A DNA stretch of 64,000 nt from the NCBI RefSeq assembly GCF_963576615.1, contig NC_088711.1, positions 19,562,182 through 19,626,181 on the forward strand, written 5' to 3'. Positions 35,870 through 48,299 of the stretch are shown here, in pieces (within the stretch, counting starts at the first letter, position 1; the number at the start of each line of letters is the position of its first letter). Below the pieces are notes generated by a model. It was not told the origin of the DNA and ran no database searches. It saw only the letters and a program-made list of their open reading frames with translations. Source of the stretch: Watersipora subatra. Its lineage: Eukaryota; Bryozoa; Gymnolaemata; Cheilostomatida; Watersiporidae. The position numbers were made by a program, and so were the translations under genes.

Positions 35870-38800
35870 CTATATACTGGCAAAGTGGTCAAACTGCGAG
35901 ACCAAGGCGGCATCGACAGGCTCCATACATGATGGGCACCGAAGGTTACGCATGAGCCAGTCATCTATGCACTCCTTGTGAAAGAGATGCTTGCATGGCA
36001 AACTTTTTACTTCATGCTCTTTTTCAAAATCCACTATGCAGATTGGACACCTGAAGAATGTCCAATGGTGACAGTAAAGTAATTGCTATCTAGCAGTTTC
36101 TTAAAACAAACTAAAATGTATTTAACAAAACAATTGTGAAAAAGAACTATAGCTTCATTCACCTCATATCAGCCTAGTTACAAACTGATTTTGTACTACC
36201 TTAAAAACCTTTACGCAGGATAGCAATCATGCATAAATTTTTCCAAACTACTACTGTTTGACAAAAAATGTTGACCATTTATATCAAGGAAGGTTGTACA
36301 AGCAGCTCTGAAGCTGAGTGCCTTCATATATGAGACAAACAAGAACACTAATGATATACCTATCCGTGTCAATTTTCAATTTTGGGGAGTAGTCCGTCAA
36401 ATACTAAATAGGCCTACATGTATATTCTAAAACCAACATATTCTAGGTCACACAAACCTTCATTACAAATATAGATACTATAAAACCTTTATTTGAATGC
36501 CATGGCCCTCTATTTTTCAACCCTTCTTCTACAGTAGCGCTTTATTAGAGATGAAGTTCAAATACAGGTTGGCGCTGTATTTTTAAATAGCTCGTCAGAA
36601 TTTTAAGAAAACAAATTGATATAAATTACTTTTATGGGTGAAGCGGATGCTGCCTATATTTTGCACTCTTTATCAAGCAAAGAGACATTAGCCCTTTTGG
36701 ATGCAAGAAATCTGCTAACTTACTTATAACTTGTCGTAGATCTCCAAATAAATATGAATTGGGAAGCTAAAAAATATCTCTACCAGTTGATACCTATTGC
36801 CTGCAATTAACCTACGATGATTTTCTAGCCTGCGTTGCAATTTGCTAAATAGATATTGCAATTTTTTCATTCTAAATTTGATGGCTTTTTTACATATTTC
36901 TTATTTTATAACTATCTTTAACAATGTTGCATAAAAGCTCATTGCACTCATGGATATGTTTGCTACAGTTTGCATCAAAAACTGGCTTTTCAAGTGAAAT
37001 AGAAGAGAAATTCGATCCATCAAAAGAGCTTAGATCAAATAACGAAAATGATGTCATCAAATAATATGCTACAAATCAGCACATTTATAAATTATATAAT
37101 ATAAATCTATCAAATGCTACAAATATATATTCAAAAACAAGTGACATAAACAATCCATACTTTTGATACAGGCAGCAACAAAAATTAAAACTTGAAACAA
37201 AAATATTAGCATCATATGCTCGACCAGTTGCGTTTTGATTGTTGCTTCATTTGGACACATAGTATGTTCTTCAGGCTGTTCAATATCTTCCACAGCGTCC
37301 TCTGACCTCAATTTTTCTACACCACTGAACTAGTCGATATCAGTGTTCAACAATTTTTTAGCAGAGCAAAACTTACGCGATGCACATTTCGCGCTAATGA
37401 AGAAAACATTTAGCCAAACTCGTGCATGTGCGGATGTTTTAGTCTCAAAGTAGTACTACTGATTCCATATCGATTGCTAAAAGGTTTTCTCACATACGTC
37501 GAAGTATCAGGACCGCATTAAATAATGAGCTACTATTACCCCTATACAATTATTAAGTATTTCTATGATGTTGCTTTCCAAGTTTTAACGAAAAAAACAG
37601 TAAATATTTGGAGTTGCAAAACAGTCTTCGACACAAACAGTAACAACAAAATAACTAATTGTTATTGGTGTAGCTGAGTCATTATTAGTACCAGTTAGTG
37701 GACACTTTACTAATTACTTGTTATTATGAGTTCATGAAGATCAAAGAAAGTCAAAGTGGCGATCAAATAGAAGAGGTGTTCAAGTCAAGGGTGGCGGTTT
37801 TTTTTCAACTCTTCTCTTCTAGTGGCGGTCAAATAGAGATGGCGTTCAAATGTTCAAATAAAGGCGGCGTTTAAATAAAGGTATTACAAGTAATCCTATT
37901 AAGGTATAGAATTATAAGTTCTCAACACATCCTCACCACAGCCCCACATAGCTTCTGTGCTGAGTCTAGTCTTGCAGCTGACTTAAACACTCGTATAGTT
38001 TTTACCTGCACATATGTTATATATTACGGTGAAATTGGATAGAATAGTGGTGCTTGTCTTTCAGCTACTGACAATTGATACCAATATTGAGTCTATAAGG
38101 GTAAGACTGGTGAAAACTCACTCTGTATATGCTCTTTTAAGTGATTCCTCGTAGCGCTCGCAAGGCAGCTGATCGATTAGCCTCTGTCTCTGTGCTAATC
38201 GCTGCTGCTCCAAATGCTGTGAGCTACTGCGTCCTGTTGATTGTATTGAAGCCGTTATCGGCTGGTACTGTGTGGGCTGTCTGTTTCGAGCATACCGATT
38301 GGAACGCTACAAAAAGTGAAACAAGAGCTGTCTTATACCATTGATAGCATAAAATCTGTATCCAAATCATTCTGTGTAGATTCCTTTGTTGCAACTCTGA
38401 AAGGCTGAGCAAGATAAGCCTGAAAAGCTGCAAAGATTTTTCTCATCTTGCACATTTTATATGAATATGAGCACATTATAGTGATCTTGGCACTGAAAAC
38501 ACTTGAACGAAAAATATAAAAATACTCTAAAACTGTTGCATGATGGGAGTTGTCAGGCCTAGGCTACATTGACATTTGAGATCAGGGCAGTGCTGGTAGT
38601 AGCAGCAGTAGTATGCAAGAGTTAGTAGCAATAGCAGTTATGATAGGTATGGCCTCTAGAAGGCAGTACGGAAAAGCTTAGTAGAGTACGAGACGACAGT
38701 ATGAAGGGATGTAGGGGCAGAGGCAAACCTCGTGAGTTGTGGACCGGTAGAACCGGTAGAACCAGTGGCGATGAAGTGTTTAGTAAAGAAAGCGGTGATA

Positions 38801-39575
38801 CAAAAGTTTAGCGGAAAACAGCAAAAGAACAGCGATGGAGAGAATTATAGTAGTCAATGAATGACAGCCCAAAGCATCGGAGAGGTGAAAAGGCCCATGG
38901 CATGATAAGGAAGATGGGGTGCGATTCATGATTTGTCCGGTCTTGGTAATACATGGAGAGGCCGCAATATATGTCCCCGGCAGGACCATGAAATGTCTTT
39001 TAGACCAATTGGTAGTGCTCCTTGCAGGAACCAAAAAAGCGGTGAATGAAGTATTAGGCGAGGAAGTGCAATCCAATCCAAACAATAAGGTCAGACCCAT
39101 AATTGGTATCTTTAGTGGAAGAAGTTTTTGATGAGACGAGTGAAGATGCTAGTAAAGTAGCTGGACCTGTAACCATAACAAGGCAGGTATGCTCTTGTTT
39201 GGCTGTAGTATACAGCAATGGAATATTGTACAGAGATGGTTATAAAATAAACATGGCTGAGATTGAAAAAGAGGAGATTCGAAGAGAGTTTCGGCGAAAA
39301 CAGCGAGTTTCGGACTGTTCAGCGAGTTCTGAATGTTAGGTTTGCATGTTGTCATTATTGCACCTTGTGCAGTGCATAATTCAAGTTAGAATACATGGAA
39401 CATACAGATCCATTAGGTTGGAAATAGAAGAAAAAGTTACATGTACCTGTGGAACAGTGTGAGCTGTGCTCTGGCTCACAGTGGCCTCTGAAGAAGAGCG
39501 AACTTGGCTAGTCTCATTAATTGGCTGTCGGTCCTCATTCTCATTATCGCTCATGCCGCAGCATGAGCTTCCCAT
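35870..39575 (-). CDS. RNF11-like RING-H2 E3 ubiquitin ligase, three exons
   Basis: Minus-strand exons 39447-39575, 38122-38306 and 35870-36050 join in phase to 164 aa (human RNF11 is 154). The N-terminus MGSSCCG fits N-myristoylation at G2 with palmitoylatable Cys5/Cys6, as in RNF11 (MGNC). A Ser/Gln-rich disordered region follows, then a basic helix with LAQRQRLIDQLP, matching the RNF11 'IAQRIGLIQHLP' segment. The RING-H2 is complete: C106, C109, C124, H126, H129, C132, C143, C146. The family-typical ending CIDDWLMRNLRCPSCMEPVD plus AAL makes the assignment firm. RNF11 acts on endosomal membranes as an E3 adaptor in NF-kB and TGF-beta/Smurf2 signalling. Its PPxY motif, used to bind WW-domain HECT ligases, is not visible here; the nearest string is QPTQYQP. 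A 1.4-kb transposon sits in intron 2. The gene lies about 0.9 kb upstream of the CSPP1-like gene on the same strand. Confidence 0.92.
36478..37890 (+). mobile_element. Pogo-like non-autonomous DNA transposon, copy A (1.41 kb)
   Basis: It is flanked by TA on both sides, with imperfect terminal inverted repeats: left 'ctataaaacctttatttgaa', right, as reverse complement, 'cttgtaatacctttatttaa'. Subterminal 'gttcaaataga' words recur near both ends. The interior matches copy B (58262-59695) and copy C (44728-49291), e.g. 'gcagagcaaaactt' and 'tgattgttgcttc'. No transposase is encoded. The CAGT/CTGT-AAAACCTC end type and TA target fit the pogo/Tigger group. It lies in intron 2 of the RNF11-like gene. 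Confidence 0.75.
38307..39446. other. RNF11-like intron 1 with unrecognised purine-rich segment
   Basis: From about 38580 to 39340 the base composition differs from the surroundings (more G, purine-rich on the plus strand: 'gtagtagcagcagtagtatg', 'accggtagaaccggtagaac') and contains several short open frames on both strands. None resembles a known protein. It may be an old element fragment. Confidence 0.4.
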
Positions 39576-42500
39576 GATTAAAGTGAGCTAGACCCACCTG
39601 TTAACAACAACAACATTGTCAATTCCTACCAAAATTACTAGCAGCTTTCTATTTGTGAAACTGTGTTCTGTCGAACTACTTCTGCGTTTATACCATAAAT
39701 TTTCATTTCCATTTTGTTATATTAATATCACTTAAAGAACTATTACTGTTCTACGATTTTGTTAAATTAATTTACAGCATGCAGCGGAGAATGCCAATAA
39801 AGACAAAGATATCTCACGAATGCATTAATTGAAATTTTAACTCTAAAATTGGGCACATACTGATCCAAGATACTCAGACGCACTCAGGCATGAAGCAAGC
39901 CTTGGCCAGGTTAAGCCACCATTATTTAAGTATCCATGACATCTGACCATGAACATATCAAGCCATGCACAGATCAAATCAGGTAGGTGTTCAGTTATGT
40001 GCAGAACTTGAAATGTATAAAACTATGAGTGCATAGACCTAGTCAAGCACAAATCCAGTGGGGTGCAAATCTAGCCATGCACAAATCCAATTATCTACAG
40101 AACAAGCCCTACATAAATCCATCCATGCAAAGAACTAGCCGTGTTAACACTCTACACGTATTACACACAAATTCATACATTCGGATCCAGCAATACAGCC
40201 ATGAATAAGAAAAAATAAACCAAATGCATGGCAAGAGTCAAATAACAGATGTTCAACACAAGTTTACAGGAAACTAAAAATGTTCACTTTGTGCATACTT
40301 ATTAGATTATTTACCAATTACTCATAAAAATGTGATATGCTCAAAATAACGACTTGTGACACATCAAGCATGTGGATTCAATTATTTTCTGGCTTCAAAC
40401 CAGCACAATTTTTTAAGTCTCTCTTCGAACTACAAGAAACAGAAAATATCCAGAAGCCTAAATCCACAAGAACATCTGACAAACATCTGACAGTATAATT
40501 TGCCATGTACATGTAGTACAAGCTTGCATAAACTTGCCATACACAACAAATGACTGAAAAACATTAAATAAATTATTACATAAGACTCGAATAGAGCTAA
40601 AAATCATCACATAACGCACAAAAAACCGTCACAGTAAAAAGCTCTCATGAAAATCTGAAAATCATGAAGAGATAGTATGCAGCTTGACAGAAAGCTCTCA
40701 AAGGCATGAAAGAGAAAGATTAGCTATGAAGACTTGAAGAGTCATAGCTCAGTGAGTTGTATTCACCACCCATACAGTTTTTAAGAAACTAGCCACCAAG
40801 TCTTACCCCAAGGAGAGCATCATGATAGGTGCAGCATCTAAATTATGAAGATTCAAGTTGTTTTTAATAAAAATTAGATATTACTTTTTATAAGGTGAGT
40901 CCACAAGTGCACAGATCTACAATCACACTCTGCAGTACGATGAATCTGTTAACAATGCTAAACATACGAAATTTGAAATGCAATACAAATTTTAACCTAT
41001 AGATAGTAATTATGCATTGGTTGTTACAAACACACAAGGGGAGATTATATGACATAAATATACGCAAAAAAGAACTAACGAAATTGATAGCAATAAACTA
41101 CACTCCATAAGTCCTATGTATGAGTAAATTTATAGCACAAGCAAAGAAACTTGTGAAACATTAAATTCACAATTTAAATCTTCCATTAATAACAGTAAAA
41201 ATGATAATTACAGCAAAGGAAATAATAAACAGCAGTTTAACTAACAATTTTTTTAAATAAACAAGAGTTCACAAAGGCTTGCGAAGATTTTATAAAAACT
41301 ACTATGTCATTTTTTGACAGATTTCTCAAAGCAATTAATAGTGAATCGGTTGACTATATTTTACATCAAGCAGAATGCTTCAAATAACAAAGCTTTAAGT
41401 GAAAAGTAAACTGGTTTTACACTATTTCAGGAAACAGATGTGTATCACTCAGCACTTGCAAACTTGTGAAACAACATATATAAAAAAACGGATATCCTTT
41501 ATCAAGTTCTAATCAGTGGAAAAAGAACTCAATGCGAAAGCCAGAGCCCAAATCTAGCAGTATAGCAACTGTTAAACAGCCTTAATAAAATCCTTTATGT
41601 ATTCTTATGTTACGGTCATATGGGTATCAAAGAACAAAGTACTAACAATCTTTATTGCAATCTCATACGACTTTGATTGAATCTTCTAATTTTAATAAAA
41701 GACACATCAACACAAAATACATTAAAAAAATGAAAATCTGCAGATATAGGTTAAGTCCTGCAGTGTTTATTAAAGCTAAAAATGGCTCCTGCTATTAACG
41801 CAGTGCCTTAGATTCTTATCTAGCTAGTAAAAAGCTTTTTATTGCCCCCCGTCTTCACTTTATATATAACATCAGTTTTTTTAAAGTGGCTGTTAAACAA
41901 AAATGTTACCGACTATACAGTGATACCTGCTTCATGCTTTGATTCATTCCAATACCAGTTATGGACCTGCATCTCTTTGCCTGACTTTGTATAGTGCAAT
42001 GTTGAAATAATAATGACATCTTATTTTAATTGCCTGTACCCAATACTAGATATATGAGTCTGTAGTGAACAATTGAGAAATGGGTACAGTTTTTTACTAT
42101 GAGATTTGACAGATTTCATAACCTAATTAAAAATTAATGAAAATCGAAAGCAGATTAGAAACTTAATATTCTAAATAACTAAGAGGTTATATTATGACAT
42201 ATCAAAATTTGAAAAAGCTTGTAAAACTTTAAAAATTCACTAAATCTTATGCAAAATTTTCATAATAAGAAATCTTACCCAAATTGAGTTGTTTTCATAT
42301 TTTAGTGCAGTTAAAAATAAGGGATTTTGCATGCGACTTGTTAATATTCTTTAGGTATGATAAAAACAAAACCAATTGTCAACAAAGATTATATTTTTTC
42401 TATTTTCGAGCTTTAGCAACAGCAATATACAGCAGCTTGTTTTAATAGAAAGCAGCACGCACAAGACTAATTCCTCAGCAATGTCTATTCGAATAATTAG

Positions 42501-43030
42501 GCAGAATGCCAACACGCCCATACTTATACTACTGATAACATTGGTTCTTACAACAGAAAATGAACAATTAGTTATGCGTTATCCTGAGCATTAGATTTTA
42601 TTTATTAGTTGAGTAGATAGTCAGATACAAACTATATTCAGAAGACTTTGTGTTTGTCATTGACAATGTATTGTGTTTGGCATTGGCATGTTTATGCACA
42701 AAATTTCGCTTACAACAAGTGTGTTATAGTTGAATACATTGCCATCATTTTGGTGGTCAAAATAAGAACTCGTTTAACAACAATCACTTTTACAATGTGC
42801 GTCTGCTTCATACATTTGACTAAGTGAATGTCCAGTGCTGCACTGGTAATAAAGATTGTTGCATAGAAAATTTACGTCTAATCAGAATTTTCGATTCCAA
42901 CCTTTAAATGAAGGAATTTGTATATTTCTGTGTGTCCGGCCAATGCATAACTCACATATTTGAAAGCTTGAGGGATAGCTAAAGTAGATTGTTAAAAAAA
43001 CATTTTGTTTTTCCTACGTTAAACATTCGC
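39576..43030. other. Long AT-rich upstream region, no gene seen
   Basis: Upstream of the RNF11-like start codon on the minus strand, so its promoter should be near 39600. A weak, degenerate repetition of 'catgcacaaatcca'-like words runs from about 39850 to 40140. The rest is AT-rich non-coding sequence without repeats I can name. Confidence 0.4.
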
Positions 43031-43307
43031 TCAAGATTTAAAACAGCTTGTAAACAGTGGCAAAGGTAATGTAGTTGCCAGTGGCTAAGTTCTTTTACCG
43101 AATGAATTTGAATAACTTAGTTGACTCTAAATCTTTATTGTGATGAGAGCCGCGTTCGTCCTTCCATTTGGGTGCTAACTCGTTCACTACAGCAAGCGAT
43201 GTATCAGCTCGGGTTATCTTCTCGTTGTGGCCGGAAGCCGATACATCGGCTTTTAGACAGTGGGCTAGTTTATTTATAATTACTCAGCTTTTACTTCAGA
43301 TAGACCA

Positions 43308-43721
43308 ATGAGATCTGGTCTTCATGAAAACAAGTTTGTTGCTAACAATATAGACCAATCAGCAGACTTCTCACTAGCAGCTCCAATTTTACAGATTTTC
43401 AAACAGAAAATTCACCACAGAAACAGCATGGCCGAAAAAAGAATATTGCCATCGCTTACTGATGTAGAAGCTCTTATCATTCTCAGCCATAGGGACTCCC
43501 AGAACTCTATACCGAGTGACTCTGACTCTTCTAGCAATGAATCTTGTTATGAAATAGCCCAGTGTAGTAGTAGTAACAGCAGTACCAGTATAGTAACCAA
43601 ATATTATGGTGACAGTCAAAATACGACTATCGAAATTGCTGGCAAAACACTGTTGGGAAAGTTTGTGAAATTTATGTCGTTTTTTAATGAAGTTAATTTA
43701 CGATTGTTGTCCATTTCCTAA
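43308..43721 (+). CDS. Hypothetical 137-codon frame, acidic/Ser-rich
   Basis: An open frame with a likelier internal start at MAEKRILPSL (about 43428). It has a Ser/Asp/Asn-rich stretch (SDSDSSSNESCYEIAQ) and then a short, partly hydrophobic C-terminus. I do not recognise it. Acidic-Ser N-termini are common in transposases such as piggyBac, and it lies among mobile elements, so it may be the 5' end of a dead transposase. It could also be chance. Confidence 0.25.
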   Translation: MRSGLHENKFVANNIDQSADFSLAAPILQIFKQKIHHRNSMAEKRILPSLTDVEALIILSHRDSQNSIPSDSDSSSNESCYEIAQCSSSNSSTSIVTKYYGDSQNTTIEIAGKTLLGKFVKFMSFFNEVNLRLLSIS

Positions 43722-44149
43722 TAAATTACCTTCTTCTCAACAACCTGTTTTTTCAATTTAGTGGATATCTTTATTCTTTCTCTTTTCTTCAAGTTATCAC
43801 AAAATTAGTGACGTTATATCAACATTTGTGTGAATAAAAAAAAATTTGGTCAGAGATAAAAATAAATACGGTAGAGAATACATTAAGAAAAAAACTGCGC
43901 CTCACCCATACACAACCCGTACATTCGGATGTACAGATGTTAAGCCGAGCATACTTGCCCTGAACCATGTAACCAGCTTGCCACATCTTGGAATATTGTG
44001 CTTATAATTGTTATACATGTACATCACGAGCTCTCACGGCGTCATTTTTTTGGGTAATTGGGAAACATATTTTTCTTCTAGTAGTTCAAGCATGTAGGCT
44101 CAAGTGCATCTAGTAGTTCAGTTCAAACATGCACAATTCAATCTATATA

Positions 44150-44690
44150 TACATTTATCAAAGTTGGTTGTATGTGTGTAGTTCCAGCTATAGCTATTAA
44201 TATCTTGAAATGAACAATCCACAATCTGATGGATTTGAAATCACGCAGACAGCTACCGCAAGTTTAAAATCCAGGCTTTTAACCACCTTTCAACCTTTAA
44301 ATTTTATTTTGTTTTCGCAATTCGAATTAATTGTATCATTGCAGAATCATTTTTTATTGTAATCGTAGCAAAGCCAAGTTAATTTAGCTATTACTTGCTA
44401 ATTATTTCATATTTCATCTAAACCTTTTCATAGTCGTTTTATTTTTTCAACTTATTTGACCAGCACGAAACATTTTCCTCATGATATGAAGTTTAAAAGT
44501 TGTTTGACAAAGTTTGAAAACCTTTACAGTTGCTTTTATCTTCTCTTAAATTATCTAAACTACACAAAACCCTTTCCTCATAATATGTAGTTTAAAAGTT
44601 AGAATGGCAAGTGTTGTTATATGTTAAATACAAATCAACTTTCTGTGTAAAGACTTTTTTATTATTCGAGCAACGCCGGTAGTACAGCTA
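44150..44690 (-). repeat. Microsatellite-tailed repeat, minus-strand copy
   Basis: Carries the family words 'ctatagctattaatatcttg' (about 44188) and, at the other end, 'ttattcgagcaacgccggta' followed by 'cagctagtt'. Same family as 47180-47350, 48300-48660, 51163-51560, 54366-54774 and 62745-63116. The middle differs from other members. Confidence 0.6.
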
Positions 44691-44759
44691 GTTAACCACT
44701 AAACAAACACATAGATTTATATACGTACCATAAAACCTCTAATTGACCACCACCTCTAT

Positions 44760-45452
44760 CACTATGTTTCCATGATGCGCAGCGCTTCGGAGTTGCGCTA
44801 TCTCCGAATCATGGAAACGGCGTCTTCGCACTGAAATCACTGCGCACTGATCAGTGCGAAGCCAGTGCAAATTCGCAGCAAAGAAACAGCAACTGCGCAG
44901 TGGCTGCGCAGTGGCTGCACAGTGGCTGCGCATAGCTCTCATGTCGTGGAGACGGATTCTTCGAGGGCCATAAACTAGTACAAAGGTTGTCCTGCTAATC
45001 TTGTTTTTTTTATTCTTCCGATTTTCTTTCACCTAAATTTAATTATGGTCTGCATTCACGAGGATGATGAGGTGATTACTTTCCTGGACTTTGTTATCGA
45101 TGCCAACACTTTTCAAAAAATAGGTGGCAAGTCCTAAATTAATGTTTAAATAATATATTACTTAAAAATACTTATTAAAAATATATTACTTTGTAAAAAG
45201 TGTGTTAAGGTTTGTAAAAACCTTGTGAATGTGTATTGTAAATAAAAGTATAATGACGACAGAATCATAAAAAAGACTATTTATGACGTTCGGTATCCGT
45301 GATCGATTCTATTTCTCCATCAGGCGATTCGATTTATACAATTTCTCTTCTCTGGCTAATTTGCTGAAAACCACTGCGCAGCATGGAAACGTACAATCCC
45401 CTCGACATCGGAGGGGCTGCTTCGCAGTACTGCGCACCATGGAAACATAGTG
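44760..45452. mobile_element. MITE-like element with 'cactatgtttccatg' termini (693 bp)
   Basis: The left end 'cactatgtttccatgatgcg' and right end '...cgcaccatggaaacatagtg' are inverted repeats of more than 20 bp. The subterminal region repeats 'gtggctgcgca'. I see no clear target duplication. A short frame MVCIHEDDEV near 45044 is of unknown meaning. The element is inserted near the end of copy C. The same terminal word occurs alone at about 1531. Confidence 0.8.
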
Positions 45453-45522
45453 AATGTGAATGCCACTTCTATTTAATCACCACCCTGAGGGAAGAGTTGA
45501 AAAAGAGAGCGCAACTCTCTAA

Positions 45523-45881
45523 AGCCTGGTTCCCATATACGTTGCAAAGCACCGGCAACAGCACCACAGGCTATTAGCGGTGAGATAGGAACCTACGCGC
45601 CGGGTACCGCCGAGGACCGCCGGTAGTTGCTGACGGCATCGCAATAGTTTAGAGCTGTTCTAATTTTGCAAAAAGCCGCAGGCAAAACCTTCCCGAAATG
45701 CACTGTACAGGTGAAGGTCACCATTATAGAAACGGGATGGCGAGCGAAAATTTTATTTGATTGCGCAATTATGTTTAGCAATACAGCTTAAATGTGAACA
45801 TATGTCGCCGAACCTAACGTCGCAAACTTTTTGCTGCGATTGTTACCGCCGGAGTCTCGCAATCGATATGGGAACCAGGCT
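45523..45881. mobile_element. Harbinger-type MITE (359 bp, TAA target duplication)
   Basis: Ends are 'agcctggttcccatat' and its exact complement 'atatgggaaccaggct'. They are flanked on both sides by TAA, the 3-bp TWA target typical of PIF/Harbinger. The interior is GC-rich compared with the surroundings and non-coding. It is inserted in copy C of the pogo-like element. Confidence 0.85.
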
Positions 45882-46096
45882 TAATCGAACGCCACCTCCA
45901 TTATGACTACCACTTTGACATTATTTGATCTTTACGAGCCCATAATATCAATTGATCTGTTGAAAAGTGGCCACAAAATCTTATAAATAATATATCATTT
46001 ACATCAATATCAATTAATTTTCCCGTTGTCCAATTCCAAAACTTTTAGTTTTTTTTCGTTAAAACTTTGAAAGCAACACCATAGAAATAATTAATA

Positions 46097-46760
46097 CCAT
46101 AAGTCCTTATGCTCAAGCAGCGCGGCCTGTCGTTGGGAGCGGTTTCTGGTTCAAGGTCATAGGCCGTGGCTAAAGCCAAGTTTTTAAAACTTACGTGGGG
46201 CTCAGGGCGGCTTCTCGTTAAATGCGGTCTCTGCTCAGTTACGCGCTATACCCGTAGAATCGCAGTCATGATACACTTTTAGGTAAGGGTTTTGGCGACC
46301 TACTCGTTTATTTTCAAGATATGTTTATGGAATACTTTAGAATAAAGAAGAATTCATCGCTCATGTTTAACTCACCACAGTCATAGGTAATTAACACCTT
46401 TTCATTCTTGACCGGCATCTTTCCATAAACGTGAAGCCCTCTAACAGTGCAATAAAAATCTAGCTGAGACATGGCAAATAAGTTATTGATGCAAGGGTTT
46501 AGAAATTTTAATTCGAACTTGGAAGTAAAAGAAATTTTTTTTCACGTGTACTGATGTAGCCTGGTTTCTTATTCAATAGGACGCGGGTATAGCGAAACCC
46601 GTCTTAACACTTTCGCTCTCGAAGGGGGTCAAGGACGACAAAACCTCAGTCATTAGCCGCGGTCTGTGGGCATACGCGGCTTGTTGGAGGATTAGTTTTT
46701 CTTTCGTGAGTCATCTGTTTTTGAGCACAAGCCGCGCGGCTTGAGCATGAGGACTTACGG
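46097..46760. mobile_element. TA-flanked MITE (664 bp)
   Basis: The left end 'ccataagtccttatgctcaa' and right end 'ttgagcatgaggacttacgg' are inverted repeats, continued inward by 'gcgcggc' words. Direct TA flanks on both sides fit a Tc1/mariner-group target. It has no coding capacity. It is inserted in copy C of the pogo-like element. Confidence 0.8.
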
Positions 46761-47179
46761 TAATGATTGCAGGTTAATAGTAGTTCCTTGTTTAACACGG
46801 TCTTGATACTTCAAAGTAAATGAACATAAAAAATGGTTTAAATTTGCGATGGTAAATGAACGACTAGTTTTAGGCTAAAGGTTGCGTTTACCGAGCAAAA
46901 CTTGTACCCGTTGCATTAGTGCTAAATGCAACATGTAAAAGTTTTGCTCTGCCAAAAAATTGTTTGGACACTAATATCGCCTAGTTTAGCAGTACAGAAG
47001 AAAAGTTGAGGTCATAAGACATTATAGAGGGTATTGAACAATCAGAAGATGTTCTTTCCATCAAAAGCAACAATCAGAACGTAGCTATCCGAGCAAACGA
47101 TGCAAATATTTTTGTTTCAAAAAGTTAATTTTTGCTTCTGCATGTAATATAAGTATGATTTGGTCATGTCACTTGTTCA

Positions 47180-47246
<67 letters not shown>
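47180..47246. repeat. AT microsatellite
   Basis: About 33 AT dinucleotides followed by a short GT run. It forms the tail of the minus-strand repeat copy at 47255-47350. The short isoleucine/tyrosine-rich frames across it are artefacts. Confidence 0.95.
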
Positions 47247-47260
<14 letters not shown>

Positions 47261-47571
47261 ATATATATGTGTGTTAGGCTAATAGCAAGTGGCAGACAAC
47301 TCTTATTACTTCTCATCGTTTCAAAGCTGATTTTTAATACCCGGATTGCAATCTTAGAAACCATGGTAAAGTCGCAAATCACGAAGTTGAGTTATTCGAC
47401 TTTGAAGCTGCACTAACTAAGTTTAAAATATTGGTAATGATTTTTGCAACAAGTGCATCCGGACTAATCAAAAAGTGATCTTTCTGAATCTGAAGTCAGT
47501 TTAGACAATACAAGTCTCCAACCCTAAAAAACCTTAAAACCGTTGCTATGCTAAACAGGAAGCACTGAAAA

Positions 47572-47829
47572 ATGGCGTCCAATAAAAATAACCAATTCTT
47601 TTTGGCTGATTTTAAAGAGAACTCTGACATTTTGGACACTTTTAATGAGTACTTTGGTATTCCAACTGATGTTGAAAGCAGTGAAAATGAAGGGAATGAG
47701 GATATTATCCTAACGATTTTTATAAGGTTATTAAAATATTTAATAACAAGAATAATTATTCAACTTTACAAGATCGGAGTATATAGTGTCCGATGGTGTG
47801 CCATATGTTACTGTCATTATTTTTTTTAA
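47572..47829 (+). CDS. Hypothetical short frame inside composite insertion
   Basis: 85 codons. The first 45 residues are polar and acidic (MASNKNNQFFLADFKENSD; DVESSENEGNEDI); the rest is low-quality, hydrophobic and probably past the true end. Such acidic N-termini occur in transposases, but I do not recognise the family. No downstream catalytic domain is seen. Confidence 0.2.
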   Translation: MASNKNNQFFLADFKENSDILDTFNEYFGIPTDVESSENEGNEDIILTIFIRLLKYLITRIIIQLYKIGVYSVRWCAICYCHYFF

Positions 47830-48299
47830 GATTTCGTTGGTGACACTATGGCTGTGCCCAAAATCGTGATACCGCCAAGCCGTTTTTAATATCTGCAAAA
47901 TTAAAAATAAATAATACATTTTCTGATAGATATACAGCTATTTCTATGACAGCCAGCTAAAATCTGTTTAGATTTTTAAGTTCAGCATAATCTTTTGTAT
48001 ATAAATACAGAAATCTAGATAAATATCACAACTTCCTGATACTGGTTGCTATGACGTTTCGAAATGTAAACAAAATTGTGCATTGGTTTTCGTTTCTCAA
48101 ACTTTTACACCAGTTTTCTCAGAACTATGTTTTGGCACTAATGGTGAGCGTGCATTTAGTTCATTGACCATAAAAGCTGCTGTAATTAAGTTAGAATCAA
48201 AAATCTTTTTGCAAAATAACTGAGACTTTTCTCCTTCTGCTAGTGTAGATAACTACAAATCTATAACACATGACTAAACCATGGTTTCTGAGATCATAT

